From Clostridia bacterium (GTDB taxonomy: Bacteria; Bacillota; Clostridia; Oscillospirales; Acutalibacteraceae): a DNA stretch of 64,000 nucleotides. Under the pieces are notes generated by a model that searched no databases, was not told the DNA's origin, and saw nothing but the letters and a program-made list of their open reading frames with translations. A program made the position numbers and the translations under genes. The stretch covers positions 21,805-85,804 of the forward strand of contig JAGAMK010000040.1 in NCBI GenBank assembly GCA_017624735.1, written 5' to 3'. How positions within the stretch are numbered: the stretch's first letter is position 1; the number at the start of each line of letters is the position of its first letter. This document shows, piece by piece, positions 25,220 through 35,984 of the stretch.

Positions 25220-25942
25220 TTATAAAATATCCTGATTATTAATAACTTTTAATGGAGTCTTTTCGAGGCATAAGCGAATATCATCAGCAGAAAGCTCATC
25301 AGGTAAGTCGTCAAGTTTTTCGTTTAATCGGGTATGACGGAAAACAGGGTCATGAGCATCGCTTGCTATAAGTGTCGCAAATTTGCGATTTATCATATCC
25401 AACGCCATTTTTTGTGGGCCGGGCCCGTTTTTTCCTCTTAAGCTGTCAATATTAACCTGTAAGAGAATAGGACGGTCAAGAATCTCGTCAATCAGTGAGT
25501 AGTCTTCGTGGAAAACGTAATATCTCTCAGGATGGGCAAGAATAGGAGTATAACCCCTGTCAAGAAGTTCATCAAACCACATTAAAACATGGTCGGTTTT
25601 AAAAGGACCAAGGGGCATTTCACACAACATATATCTTGAGTCATTAATAGTTAAATCATCAAGACTTCCTGCAGTAAAGATTTTGTCTGAGAGAAAAAGT
25701 TCTGCTCCGTGGAGAAGTTTGAGAGGAATACTCTCTTCTTCCAATGCAATTTTAAGATTTTCAATTCTATGATTACGTTCCTTAACAAACCCATGAATAT
25801 GTTTAAAATCAAAGAAATGAGGGGTCAAAACCAAGGTTTTACAACCATTTTTGTATGCGTCATGACACATTTCTATAGATTCTTCAATATCCTGTGCACC
25901 GTCGTCAATACCGTACAAAACATGGCTATGAATATCTATCAT
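25220..25942 (-). CDS. CpsB/YwqE-type PHP tyrosine phosphatase
   Basis: 240 residues of the PHP-fold family that removes phosphate from bacterial tyrosine kinases controlling capsule or exopolysaccharide synthesis. Metal-binding signatures are visible: MIDIHSHVLYGIDDGA at the N-terminus, LTPHFF, PILAHPERY and LIASDAHD. AAAGGAG precedes the ATG. The start overlaps the stop of the upstream membrane-protein gene by four bases (ATGA), so they are translationally coupled. No tyrosine kinase or capsule gene is adjacent, which is unusual for this family. Confidence 0.88.
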   Translation of the reverse strand: MIDIHSHVLYGIDDGAQDIEESIEMCHDAYKNGCKTLVLTPHFFDFKHIHGFVKERNHRIENLKIALEEESIPLKLLHGAELFLSDKIFTAGSLDDLTINDSRYMLCEMPLGPFKTDHVLMWFDELLDRGYTPILAHPERYYVFHEDYSLIDEILDRPILLQVNIDSLRGKNGPGPQKMALDMINRKFATLIASDAHDPVFRHTRLNEKLDDLPDELSADDIRLCLEKTPLKVINNQDIL

Positions 25943-27096
25943 TTTTTCTCATCTCCTTTAGATATCTCTTCTTTTGGATAATGCAATATGTTAATAATTC
26001 CTTCATCGTTCAACAATTTGAGCATAACTATTGTAAGAGGAAGAATAAAGATGCCAATAACACCAAATATCTGTGAACCGATAAACATTGAAGTGATAGT
26101 AAGGAATGCAGGGATTCCCAATTGAGTTGCAACAAGTTTTGGTTCAATAACTTGTCTTATAACAGTAATGCAAACATATAACACGAATAAACCGATAGCA
26201 AGTGCATAGTTTCCGGTAAATAGATTGTAAACTGCCCAAGGAATAACGATTGTACCCGTACCTAAAACAGGAATAATGTCCACAATGGCGGTAATAGCAG
26301 CAATAATAAAAATGTAGCCGTTATTGTATATGCCAAGAAGTTGGAGAATGAACAAACCGATGCAAATTTCTGTAAATGTGACACTGATAATGAGTCCGTA
26401 AGCCTTAGCATACTTTCCAAGAGATGGAATTAGAAGTCTTTTTGAGCGAATGATTTTTTCTCTTGTATCTTCACGGAATAAGCCTAACACCAATCTTTTG
26501 AATGTGTCAAAATCAGCGGTGATAAAGCAACTTGCAATAATGCTGACAACAACCGAAACTAAAGTTGTTGGAATTTGTTTTGCAGTCTGCCACATTCCGG
26601 AAAGTGGTGCAGAAAGGAGAGAAAAATCAATTTCTGGCATAGTAACTGAGGCTGTACCACTTGCGAAAGAGTTAAGTTTCTCGTGAATAAGAGAAATGGC
26701 AGGAGCCGATATTTTTTCAGGAAGAATTGAAACGAAACTTACAATGTATTTTTCGATTTCCGCAATAAAGGTTGGCAAGTCCTCAAATCTGATTATGAGA
26801 TATTGAACAAATCCTTTAAGTTCAGAGAACAACCAGATAAAGAAGATAACAATAACGGAGAAAATTGCAAAGAAGCTCAACAAAACAGTAATGGCAGAAA
26901 CAAGCCCTTTTTTTAAAGGCGTTTTCTTGCATATAAAGTTTACAGGTCTTTGTAAAAGGTATGCCACTATGATTGCCACTATGATTGGCAGTACTGCTCC
27001 AAAAACATATTTGAAAAATAAATAAAAGAGAGCAAGTACCACCGCTATATATACAATATTAATTATAAAATTCTTCTTTTTTTCAATTCCTGTCAT
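25939..27096 (-). CDS. AI-2E family (YtvI/PerM-like) membrane protein
   Basis: 385 residues with about seven to eight transmembrane segments and a large extracytoplasmic loop between residues 90 and 160. The conserved C-terminal half holds DIIPVLGTGTIVIPWA and the VIRQVIEPKLVATQLGI segment characteristic of PF01594. Members export small solutes or ions; the substrate here is unknown. It is the first gene of a two-gene minus operon. Confidence 0.88.
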   Translation of the reverse strand: MTGIEKKKNFIINIVYIAVVLALFYLFFKYVFGAVLPIIVAIIVAYLLQRPVNFICKKTPLKKGLVSAITVLLSFFAIFSVIVIFFIWLFSELKGFVQYLIIRFEDLPTFIAEIEKYIVSFVSILPEKISAPAISLIHEKLNSFASGTASVTMPEIDFSLLSAPLSGMWQTAKQIPTTLVSVVVSIIASCFITADFDTFKRLVLGLFREDTREKIIRSKRLLIPSLGKYAKAYGLIISVTFTEICIGLFILQLLGIYNNGYIFIIAAITAIVDIIPVLGTGTIVIPWAVYNLFTGNYALAIGLFVLYVCITVIRQVIEPKLVATQLGIPAFLTITSMFIGSQIFGVIGIFILPLTIVMLKLLNDEGIINILHYPKEEISKGDEKK

Positions 27097-27130
27097 AAAT
27101 GATTCTCCAAATCAAAACATATATAATATT

Positions 27131-27159
27131 ATAATAAACTATTTTCACTCAAGTATCAA
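27131..27159 (-). promoter_or_regulatory. Probable sigma-A promoter (minus strand)
   Basis: On the minus strand TTGATA (27159-27154), a 17-base spacer and TATTAT (27136-27131), about 35 bases before the AI-2E family gene. The divergent spacer up to hom (27160-27337) is AT-rich, and I found no convincing hom promoter or lysine riboswitch in it. Confidence 0.6.
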
Positions 27160-27337
27160 TGTATAAAATAAATTTTATGTAAAATTTTCTAAAAAAACAG
27201 CAAAAAATAATTGCAAATATATAGCAAATTACTCTTTATTATATTGATTTTTTATGTTAGAATATGTGAAAGTATATTAAAATGCTTGATTATACCTTTT
27301 TTTACATAAACCTAAAAAGCAAGGATGTGAATTCTTA

Positions 27338-28576
27338 ATGTATGTTGCAGTAATGGGCTATGGTACTGTTGGTTCTGGTGTAGTAGAAGTGCTTACAAAA
27401 AACCACGACAGTATTGTAAAAAGAAGCACACAGAAAGAAATGGAAGTTAAATATATTCTCGATTTGAGAGATTTCCCAGGAGACCCTCACGAGGATAAAA
27501 TGATAAAGGATTTTAACATTATTCTCAATGACGATGATGTTAAGGTTGTAGTTGAAACAATGGGTGGACTTCACCCTGCTTATGAATTTGTTTCATCCTG
27601 CCTTAAAGCAGGCAAGAGTGTTGTAACATCAAACAAAGAGCTTGTTGCAGCAAAGGGTTATGAACTTTTACAGTTTGCAGCAGAAAATAACGTTAATTTC
27701 TTGTTTGAAGCATCTGTTGGTGGCGGTATTCCGATTATCCGTCCGATTTCACAGTGTCTTGCAGCAAATGAAATTGATGAAATCGCAGGTATTCTTAACG
27801 GCACAACAAACTTTATTCTTACAATGATGATTGAAAAGAATATGAGTTTTGAAGATGCCCTTAAGCTTGCTCAAGATAACGGATACGCAGAAAAAGACCC
27901 GACAGCAGACGTTGAGGGTCACGATGCTTGCAGAAAAATTTGTATTCTTGCATCTCTCTGCTTTGGTAAGCATGTATATCCTGATTCAGTTTATACAGAA
28001 GGAATTACAAGAATCACTCTTGATGATGTTGCATATATCGGTGCATTCGGTGGTGTAATTAAACTTCTTGGTCGTGCTAAGAGAATGGATGACGGCAAAA
28101 TTTTTGCTGTCGTTTCTCCTGCAATCGTAATGAATGGCAGTCAGTTGGCATCTGTTAATGATGTTTTCAATGCAATTCTTGTCCGTGGTGATGCAACAGG
28201 TGATGTTGTATTCTATGGTAAGGGTGCAGGTAAACTTCCAACAGCATCAGCAGTTGTTGCAGATGTTATTGACTGTGCAAGAAATATGGACAGAAAGAAA
28301 CCTATCGGCTGGGGTGAAGCAGAGGAGAATTATGTTGTTGATTACAAGTCAGCGGTTAACCCTCTTTACATCCGTGCTGAAGTTACAGATAAGGCAAACG
28401 CATTACAGGATGTTGTTGCTACAATCGGTAAAGTTCAGGTGCTTGAATTTGCGGGTTGCAAATCAAACGAACTTGCTTTTGTAACATCTGCTATGGCAGA
28501 GGGTGAACTTACAGAAAAGCTTAATAGTATTTCATCAATCAGCATAAAATCTCTTATCAGAGTTACTGATTATTGA
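27338..28576 (+). CDS. hom: Homoserine dehydrogenase
   Basis: NAD(P)-dependent reduction of aspartate semialdehyde to homoserine, the branch to threonine and methionine. 412 residues. The N-terminal nucleotide fold begins MYVAVMGYGTVGSGV; the catalytic domain holds SNKELVAAKGYELL, EASVGGGIPIIRPIS and GILNGTTNFIL. The C-terminal ~80 residues form an ACT-like regulatory domain (VTDKANALQDVVATIG), suggesting feedback control. AAGGATG precedes the ATG. lysC follows 37 bases later, so two aspartate-family steps are probably co-expressed. Confidence 0.96.
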   Translation: MYVAVMGYGTVGSGVVEVLTKNHDSIVKRSTQKEMEVKYILDLRDFPGDPHEDKMIKDFNIILNDDDVKVVVETMGGLHPAYEFVSSCLKAGKSVVTSNKELVAAKGYELLQFAAENNVNFLFEASVGGGIPIIRPISQCLAANEIDEIAGILNGTTNFILTMMIEKNMSFEDALKLAQDNGYAEKDPTADVEGHDACRKICILASLCFGKHVYPDSVYTEGITRITLDDVAYIGAFGGVIKLLGRAKRMDDGKIFAVVSPAIVMNGSQLASVNDVFNAILVRGDATGDVVFYGKGAGKLPTASAVVADVIDCARNMDRKKPIGWGEAEENYVVDYKSAVNPLYIRAEVTDKANALQDVVATIGKVQVLEFAGCKSNELAFVTSAMAEGELTEKLNSISSISIKSLIRVTDY

Positions 28577-28613
28577 TAAACTAATTTACAAATAATCCTT
28601 ATAGGAGGCACAT

Positions 28614-29822
28614 ATGGGACTTATTGTTCAGAAATTCGGCGGTTCAAGTGTTCGTGACGCCGAGAGAGTTATGAATGTTGCCCAGATTGTTACTGATACT
28701 TATCGTGCAGGTAATGATGTTGTAGTTGTAGTATCAGCACAGGGTGACACAACAGATGATTTAATTGAAAAGGCTTATGAAATTAACTCTAAGCCATCAA
28801 AAAGAGAAATGGATATGCTTATGGCATCGGGCGAGCAGATTTCAATAGCACTTCTTGCTATGGCTATTGAAAAATTAGGTTGCCCCGCAGTTTCACTTCT
28901 CGGTTGGCAGGCAGGATTTAATACAAGTTCTGCTTATGGTATGGCAAGAATTAAGAATGTTAAAACAGACAGACTCCGTTCCGAAATTGACCGTCATAAC
29001 ATTGTTGTTGTGGCAGGGTTCCAAGGACTTAACAAATATGACGATTTGACAACTCTCGGTCGTGGTGGCTCTGATACAAGTGCTGTTGCTATCGCTGCTG
29101 CTCTTCGTGCAGACCGTTGTCAGATTTTCACAGACGTTGAAGGTGTTTACACGGCTGACCCAAGAAAAGTAGAAAATGCAAAGAAACTTCAGGAAATCAC
29201 TTATGATGAAATGCTTGAACTTGCAACTCTTGGTGCACAGGTTCTTAATAACCGTTCAGTTGAAATGGCGAAGAAATATAATGTTGAATTAGAGGTTCTC
29301 TCAAGCCTTAAACGAGTTCCCGGTACAATTGTTAAGGAGGTTACCAAAATGGAAAAAATGCTCATTAGAGGTGTTACAAAAGATACAGATGTAGCACGTA
29401 TTTCAGTTACAAAAATCCCCAACACACCAGGTGTTGCTTTTAAACTTTTCGACGTTCTTGCAAAACACAAGATTAATGTTGATATTATTTTACAGTCAAT
29501 CGGACGCGACAGCACAAAGGATATTACATTTACTGTTTCAAAGAGCAATGCTGAGGAAACAGTTGAATGTGTAAAGAACGTTTTTGATATTGAAGATAAA
29601 GATATCATCTGTGATACATCAGTTGCTAAAATTTCAATTGTTGGTGCAGGTATGGAATCACATCCCGGAACTGCGTCAAAAATGTTTGAGGCTCTTTATG
29701 AAAGAGACATCAACATTGATATGATTGCAACAAGCGAAATTAAAATTTCAGTTCTTATTAACCTTGAGGATGCTGACCGTGCAGTTAGCGCTATTCACAA
29801 GGCATTCTTCCCTGCGGAATAA
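28614..29822 (+). CDS. lysC: Aspartate kinase
   Basis: First step of lysine, threonine and methionine synthesis (aspartate to aspartyl phosphate). 402 residues. The N-terminus has the kinase motif VQKFGGSSV, then GRGGSDTSAVAIAAAL and FTDVEGVYTADPR. The C-terminal third carries two ACT domains. A strong in-frame ribosome site and ATG at codon 246 indicate a second product (see the entry at 29349). AGGAGG precedes the main ATG. It follows hom, and a terminator ends the pair. Confidence 0.97.
   Translation: MGLIVQKFGGSSVRDAERVMNVAQIVTDTYRAGNDVVVVVSAQGDTTDDLIEKAYEINSKPSKREMDMLMASGEQISIALLAMAIEKLGCPAVSLLGWQAGFNTSSAYGMARIKNVKTDRLRSEIDRHNIVVVAGFQGLNKYDDLTTLGRGGSDTSAVAIAAALRADRCQIFTDVEGVYTADPRKVENAKKLQEITYDEMLELATLGAQVLNNRSVEMAKKYNVELEVLSSLKRVPGTIVKEVTKMEKMLIRGVTKDTDVARISVTKIPNTPGVAFKLFDVLAKHKINVDIILQSIGRDSTKDITFTVSKSNAEETVECVKNVFDIEDKDIICDTSVAKISIVGAGMESHPGTASKMFEALYERDINIDMIATSEIKISVLINLEDADRAVSAIHKAFFPAE
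29349..29822 (+). CDS. Internal in-frame start: aspartate kinase beta subunit
   Basis: Inside lysC, AAGGAGG (29334-29340) lies eight bases before ATG 29349, in frame at codon 246. Translation from it would give a 157-residue polypeptide made only of the ACT regulatory domains. B. subtilis aspartokinase II is known to make such a beta subunit from the same place in its gene, forming an alpha2-beta2 enzyme. The site is seen directly; use of it here is inferred. Confidence 0.8.
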   Translation: MEKMLIRGVTKDTDVARISVTKIPNTPGVAFKLFDVLAKHKINVDIILQSIGRDSTKDITFTVSKSNAEETVECVKNVFDIEDKDIICDTSVAKISIVGAGMESHPGTASKMFEALYERDINIDMIATSEIKISVLINLEDADRAVSAIHKAFFPAE

Positions 29823-29836
29823 TTGCGATTAATTTT

Positions 29837-29870
29837 AGAGAGAAACGATTTAGTTTCTCTCTATTTTATA
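29837..29870 (+). terminator. Intrinsic terminator
   Basis: AGAGAGAAAC pairs perfectly with GTTTCTCTCT around GATTTA, followed by ATTTTATAA. It ends the hom-lysC transcript. Confidence 0.88.
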
Positions 29871-29905
29871 AAGTTACAAAGAAAATTAAAGTGAAGGAGA
29901 TATAA

Positions 29906-31369
<1,464 letters not shown>

Positions 31370-31379
31370 GGAGATTTAG

Positions 31380-32633
31380 ATGTTTAATAATTTAATTGAT
31401 TCTATCGGATTTATAAATAATACTGACCCTGAAGTAGCAGCTGCTATGGGTCTTGAACTCAAAAGACAGAGAGAGAACCTTGAACTTATTGCAAGTGAAA
31501 ATATTGTTTCTCCTGCAGTTATGGCTGCTATGGGCAGTGTGCTTACAAACAAATATGCTGAAGGCTATCCCGGAAAGAGATACTACGGTGGATGTCAGCA
31601 TGTGGATATTGTAGAAGATATTGCACGTGACAGACTTAAAAAACTTTTTGGCGCAAACTATGCAAATGTTCAACCTCACTCAGGTGCTCAGGCAAATCTT
31701 GCAGTTTATTTTGCACTTCTTCAGCCGGGCGATACTGTTATGGGTATGAATCTTGCGGAAGGTGGTCACCTTACTCACGGTTCACCTGTTAATATGTCAG
31801 GTAAATACTATAACTTTGTGCCTTATGGTGTTGACGAAAATGGTTTCCTCGACTACGATGCTTTTGAAAAGAAAGCAAAGGAATGTCAGCCAAAACTTAT
31901 TGTAGCAGGTGCTTCTGCATATCCAAGAACTATCGACTTTGAAAAAATGGCAAATATTGCTCACAGCGTTGGTGCTTACTTTATGGTTGATATGGCTCAT
32001 ATTGCAGGTCTTGTTGCAGCAGGTCTTCATCCATCACCGGTGCCTTACGCAGATGTTGTTACTTCAACAACACATAAGACTCTTCGTGGTCCTCGTGGTG
32101 GTATCATTCTTTGCAAGGACGAAGAATTCGGTATGCAATTCAACAAGGCAATCTTCCCCGGCACACAGGGTGGTCCTTTAATGCATATTATCGCAGGTAA
32201 GGCAGTTTGTTTCGGTGAAGCATTGAGTGACGACTTCAAGGCATATCAACAGAGAGTTGTTGATAATGCAAAAGCTTTGGCAGAAGGTCTTGTAAAGAGA
32301 GGCATTAACTTGGTATCTGGCGGTACAGATAATCATTTGATGCTTGTTGACCTTCGTTCAGTTGGTATTACAGGTAAAGAACTTGAACACAGACTTGATG
32401 AAGTTCACATTACTGCAAACAAGAATGCTATTCCAAACGACCCTGAAAAGCCATTCGTAACAAGCGGTGTCAGAATTGGTACTCCTGCTGTTACAACAAG
32501 AGGACTTCAGGTTGAAGATATGGATAAGATTGCAGAGTTTATTTATCTTGCTGCTACTGATTTTGAAAATCAGAAAGCATACATCACAAAGGGTGTTGCA
32601 GAGCTTTGCAAGAAATATCCTTTATACGAATAA
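31380..32633 (+). CDS. glyA: Serine hydroxymethyltransferase
   Basis: PLP enzyme that makes glycine and 5,10-methylene-tetrahydrofolate from serine. 417 residues, normal length. The PLP lysine is in [29 protein letters not shown] is the conserved substrate-binding segment. AAGGAG precedes the ATG. It is probably translated from the guaB transcript. Confidence 0.97.
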   Translation: MFNNLIDSIGFINNTDPEVAAAMGLELKRQRENLELIASENIVSPAVMAAMGSVLTNKYAEGYPGKRYYGGCQHVDIVEDIARDRLKKLFGANYANVQPHSGAQANLAVYFALLQPGDTVMGMNLAEGGHLTHGSPVNMSGKYYNFVPYGVDENGFLDYDAFEKKAKECQPKLIVAGASAYPRTIDFEKMANIAHSVGAYFMVDMAHIAGLVAAGLHPSPVPYADVVTSTTHKTLRGPRGGIILCKDEEFGMQFNKAIFPGTQGGPLMHIIAGKAVCFGEALSDDFKAYQQRVVDNAKALAEGLVKRGINLVSGGTDNHLMLVDLRSVGITGKELEHRLDEVHITANKNAIPNDPEKPFVTSGVRIGTPAVTTRGLQVEDMDKIAEFIYLAATDFENQKAYITKGVAELCKKYPLYE

Positions 32634-32648
32634 TTCATAAAATAGCAA

Positions 32649-32682
32649 CCCCACTGCATAAACTTTAAAAAATGCAGTGGGG
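32649..32682 (+). promoter_or_regulatory. Hairpin covering the dapF ribosome site
   Basis: CCCCACTGCAT (32649-32659) pairs perfectly with ATGCAGTGGGG (32672-32682) around a 12-nt A/T loop. The only purine-rich ribosome site for dapF, GGGGGA at 32679-32684, is mostly inside the right arm, and no T run follows. It could lower dapF translation or act as a switch. Confidence 0.6.
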
Positions 32683-32689
32683 GATTACT

Positions 32690-33517
32690 ATGAAATTCAC
32701 TAAAATGCACGGTGCAGGAAATGACTATATTTACATTGATTGCTTCAATGAAAGGGTTGAAAACCCCGAAGAACTGTCAAGAAAAATAAGTCAAAGGCAT
32801 TTCGGTATCGGCGCAGATGGTATTGTTTTAATTAAACCGTCAGTAGTTGCGGATTGTTCAATGAACATCTATAATGCAGATGGCTCACAGGCAGAAATGT
32901 GCGGAAATGCAATCCGTTGTGTTGCGAAATACATATATGACAATAAGAAAAAACGAGACAGAATAAAAATTGACACTTTAAGTGGTGTTAAAGTGGTTGA
33001 AATGCACTCACAAGACGGAAAAGCAGTCGGTGGCACAGTAAATATGGGAAAACCCACTTTTAACGGTCGTCAGATACCAACCCGATATGGTATGAGTGTT
33101 GTGAAAGACCAGATTCTTAACATTGACAATGAAGATTACAAAATTATTTGCGTGGGAATGGGAAATCCCCATTGTGTAGTGTTTTGTGGTGGTGTTGATA
33201 ATTTAAATTTAGCCAAAATCGGACCTCTTTTTGAGCATCACGAGATGTTCCCTGAGAGAATTAACACGGAATTCGTAGAAATTATAGATGAAAATCGTCT
33301 AAAAATGCGCGTATGGGAAAGAGGTAGTGGTGAAACTCTTGCTTGTGGCACAGGTGCTTGCGCGGTGGCAGTTGCATCAATTATTAATGGTTTTTGTGAT
33401 AAAAATAAGGATGTAAAAATTCAAGCCCGTGGTGGAGTTTTAACAGTTAAATGGCATGAGGACGACAATGTATATTTAACAGGCGAAGCAGTAAAGGTGT
33501 TTGACGGTGAAATATAA
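32690..33517 (+). CDS. dapF: Diaminopimelate epimerase
   Basis: Converts LL- to meso-diaminopimelate for lysine and peptidoglycan. 275 residues from ATG 32690, giving the standard N-terminus MKFTKMHGAGNDYIYID; the in-frame ATG at 32672 lies inside a hairpin and lacks a ribosome site. The two catalytic cysteines are in MCGNAIRC and TLACGTGACAVA. With dapL just downstream, it completes the aminotransferase variant of the lysine pathway. Confidence 0.96.
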   Translation: MKFTKMHGAGNDYIYIDCFNERVENPEELSRKISQRHFGIGADGIVLIKPSVVADCSMNIYNADGSQAEMCGNAIRCVAKYIYDNKKKRDRIKIDTLSGVKVVEMHSQDGKAVGGTVNMGKPTFNGRQIPTRYGMSVVKDQILNIDNEDYKIICVGMGNPHCVVFCGGVDNLNLAKIGPLFEHHEMFPERINTEFVEIIDENRLKMRVWERGSGETLACGTGACAVAVASIINGFCDKNKDVKIQARGGVLTVKWHEDDNVYLTGEAVKVFDGEI

Positions 33518-33520
33518 AAC

Positions 33521-33595
33521 AAGGTCATTCTGAGCAAAGCGAAGAATCTATGTATAGAGATACTTCGTCACTTCGTTCTTTAGAATGATATAAGG
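33521..33595. repeat. Short inverted-repeat element, family 1 (copy B)
   Basis: About 75 bp: GTCATTCTGAGCAAAGCGAA on the left, and TTCGTCACTTCGTTC followed by AGAATGA on the right, folding back on itself. It is a shorter relative of 4827-4931, lacking most of the central loop, and fills the dapF-dapL gap. Confidence 0.75.
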
Positions 33596-33625
33596 AAAAC
33601 AAAAAACATTGTCGGAGGGACAATT

Positions 33626-34840
33626 ATGAAAATAAATGACAATTTCTTAAAAATTCAGAGTTCTTACCTTTTCTCAAACATTGCAAAAAAGGTAAATGCT
33701 TATGTAGCGGAAAATCCTGACAAGCCAATTATCCGTCTTGGTATTGGTGACGTTACTCGTCCACTTGCAGGTGCTTGTATTGATGCTATGCACAAGGCAG
33801 TTGACGAAATGTCAAACGAAAAAACATTTATGGGTTATCCACCTGAATATGGTCACAAATGGCTTTTAGATGCTATTAACGAGAACGACTATAAAGCACG
33901 TGGTGTTGAGCTTGATAACAGTGAAATCTTCGTTTCTGACGGTGCAAAGAGCGACTGCGGTAATATCGGTGACATCTTCTCAACTGACAACAAAGTTGCA
34001 GTTTGTGACCCTGTTTATCCTGTTTATGTTGACACAAATGTTATGAGTGGTCGTTCAGGTGACAAAACAGCAGAGGGCTGGAGTAATATTTATTATATGC
34101 CTTGTAATGCTGAAAACAACTTCTTACCTGAACTTCCAAAGGAAAAAGTTGATATTATTTACCTTTGCTTCCCAAATAACCCAACAGGTATGGCTGCAAC
34201 AAAGGATGAACTCAAAAAATGGGTTGATTATGCAAACGAAAATGGCGCTGTAATCCTTTTTGACTCTGCTTATGAAGCATTTATCACAGAGGATAATGTT
34301 CCTCACTCAATCTATGAAATCGAAGGAGCAAAGAGCTGTGCAATCGAGTTCAGAAGCTTCTCAAAAACTGCAGGTTTCACAGGTGTTCGTTGTGGTTATA
34401 CAGTTGTTCCACATGATATTAAAGTTGACGGTGTTGAACTCAACGCACTTTGGGCAAGACGTCAGGCTACAAAGTTCAACGGTGTTTCATACATTACACA
34501 AAGAGCAGCAGAGGCTGTTTATAGTGAAGAAGGCAAAAAGCAGGTTCGTGAGATTATCGCATATTATCAGAACAATGCAAAGATTATCTATAACGGACTT
34601 AAAGAGTGTGGCTTTACAGTTTATGGTGCAGTAAACTCACCTTATGTATGGCTTAAAACTCCTGACGGAATGAGCAGTTGGGAATTCTTTGATACACTCC
34701 TTGAAAACATTCAGGTTGTTGGTACTCCTGGTGAGGGCTTTGGCCCAAGTGGTGAGGGATACTTCCGACTCACAGCATTCGGCTCAACGGAGAACACAAT
34801 CAAAGCAGTAGAAAGAATAAAAAACTATTTCTGCAAATAA
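33626..34840 (+). CDS. dapL: LL-diaminopimelate aminotransferase
   Basis: PLP aminotransferase that turns tetrahydrodipicolinate into LL-diaminopimelate in one step, bypassing succinylated or acetylated intermediates. 404 residues. Signature segments are [35 protein letters not shown] and the PLP lysine in [24 protein letters not shown] precedes the ATG. A terminator follows. Confidence 0.96.
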   Translation: MKINDNFLKIQSSYLFSNIAKKVNAYVAENPDKPIIRLGIGDVTRPLAGACIDAMHKAVDEMSNEKTFMGYPPEYGHKWLLDAINENDYKARGVELDNSEIFVSDGAKSDCGNIGDIFSTDNKVAVCDPVYPVYVDTNVMSGRSGDKTAEGWSNIYYMPCNAENNFLPELPKEKVDIIYLCFPNNPTGMAATKDELKKWVDYANENGAVILFDSAYEAFITEDNVPHSIYEIEGAKSCAIEFRSFSKTAGFTGVRCGYTVVPHDIKVDGVELNALWARRQATKFNGVSYITQRAAEAVYSEEGKKQVREIIAYYQNNAKIIYNGLKECGFTVYGAVNSPYVWLKTPDGMSSWEFFDTLLENIQVVGTPGEGFGPSGEGYFRLTAFGSTENTIKAVERIKNYFCK

Positions 34841-34848
34841 AATGATAG

Positions 34849-34876
34849 GACCTACTCCTAAGAGTAGGTCTTTTGT
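34849..34876 (+). terminator. Intrinsic terminator
   Basis: GACCTACTC (34849-34857) pairs with GAGTAGGTC (34862-34870), followed by TTTTGTTTTG. It lies between convergent genes; the minus-strand exit is less T-rich. Confidence 0.85.
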
Positions 34877-34883
34877 TTTGCCA

Positions 34884-35843
34884 TTATTTGTTTACAACAT
34901 TTTGTGGGGAGCCATTTAAATAAGCATAAATGTTTTCTTTTAAAATGTTCATAAGTCTTTCTCTTGTCTCAAAACCTGCCCAAGCGATATGAGGGGTAAT
35001 GAAGCAATTCTTTGCAGAAAGTAATGGGTTGTCCGCTTTTGGTGGCTCAACAGTCAAAACATCAAGTCCTGCACCACGGAGTTTACCGTTATTCAATGCA
35101 TCGGCTAAATCTTGGTCATTAACAACAGGTCCACGGCTTGTGTTGACGATAATTGCATCGTCTTTGCATTTCTCTATAAAATCTTTGTTGCAAAGTCCTG
35201 TTGTTTTCTCCGTCAACGGACAATGGAAAGAAATTATATCACTTGTCTTTGCAAGAGTTTCCATATCAACCCACTTAAAGTTTTTACGATGACTTTGGTC
35301 TGTTTCGTGACCTGAAACAGCAACGACATTCATTTTAAACGCTTCTGCAATATCTGCAACAGCCTGACCAATCTGACCAAAACCAACAATGCCAATTGTT
35401 TTGCCACACAATTCAGTTAAAGGGGTTTTCCAATAGCAGAAATCAGGACAAGTGGTCCATTCGCCATTTTTTACGCTTTCACTATGAAGACCAACTGCAT
35501 TTGTAATTTCGAGGATAAGAGAAAATGTCAATTGTGCAACTGCATTTGTGGAATAAGCAGGGATATTTGAAACAGGTACACCCATTTCTTTTGCGTATTC
35601 CCAGTCAACAATGTTATATCCTGTTGACAAAAGGGCAATATATTTAAGATTATTAAGCTTTGAAAGGGTTTCTTTTGTGAGAGGTGTTTTATTTGTGAGA
35701 ATAATATCCGCACCCTCACATCTTTCAAGAATTTCATCCTGTGGAGTACGGTGATGAATTTCACATTCGCCTAATTCTTGAAGCCATTCCCACGATAAAT
35801 CACCAGGGTTTAATGCGAATGAATCAAGCACTACGATTTTCAA
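34884..35843 (-). CDS. D-2-hydroxyacid dehydrogenase (TTG start)
   Basis: About 319 residues of the NAD-dependent 2-hydroxyacid dehydrogenase family (glycerate dehydrogenase/hydroxypyruvate reductase group). The dinucleotide fold has GKTIGIVGFGQIGQAVADIA; catalytic Arg, Glu and His lie in NTSRGPVVN, GLDVLTVEPP and FITPHIAWA. I place the start at a TTG (35843) eight bases after AAAGG, giving MKIVVLDSFALNP, which matches the family N-terminus. The in-frame ATG at 35879 has no ribosome site and adds 12 atypical residues. The exact substrate is unknown. Confidence 0.88.
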   Translation of the reverse strand: MKIVVLDSFALNPGDLSWEWLQELGECEIHHRTPQDEILERCEGADIILTNKTPLTKETLSKLNNLKYIALLSTGYNIVDWEYAKEMGVPVSNIPAYSTNAVAQLTFSLILEITNAVGLHSESVKNGEWTTCPDFCYWKTPLTELCGKTIGIVGFGQIGQAVADIAEAFKMNVVAVSGHETDQSHRKNFKWVDMETLAKTSDIISFHCPLTEKTTGLCNKDFIEKCKDDAIIVNTSRGPVVNDQDLADALNNGKLRGAGLDVLTVEPPKADNPLLSAKNCFITPHIAWAGFETRERLMNILKENIYAYLNGSPQNVVNK

Positions 35844-35920
35844 AAAAATCACAACCTTTATGTAGGATTTATAACACATAATATTCTATCATATTTTAAT
35901 ATAATATAACAACAAAAACA

Positions 35921-35949
35921 TTGACCTTTTTTAAGAAATATTATAAAAT
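35921..35949 (+). promoter_or_regulatory. Sigma-A promoter
   Basis: TTGACC (35921-35926), a 17-base spacer and TAAAAT (35944-35949), reading into the TVP38-galK pair. Confidence 0.7.
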
Positions 35950-35984
35950 TATGGTGTATGTAAATTTTTTATATGGTGAACTTA

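Noticed and set aside
27160-27337. Possible lysine or threonine-responsive leader upstream of hom-lysC
   Set aside because: The stretch is AT-rich with no long helices or attenuator, too short for a lysine riboswitch.
35883-35912. A minus-strand promoter for the hydroxyacid dehydrogenase (TTGTTA and TAGAAT)
   Set aside because: The -35 is weak, the spacer is 18 and the whole region is AT-rich, so I did not list it as a feature.
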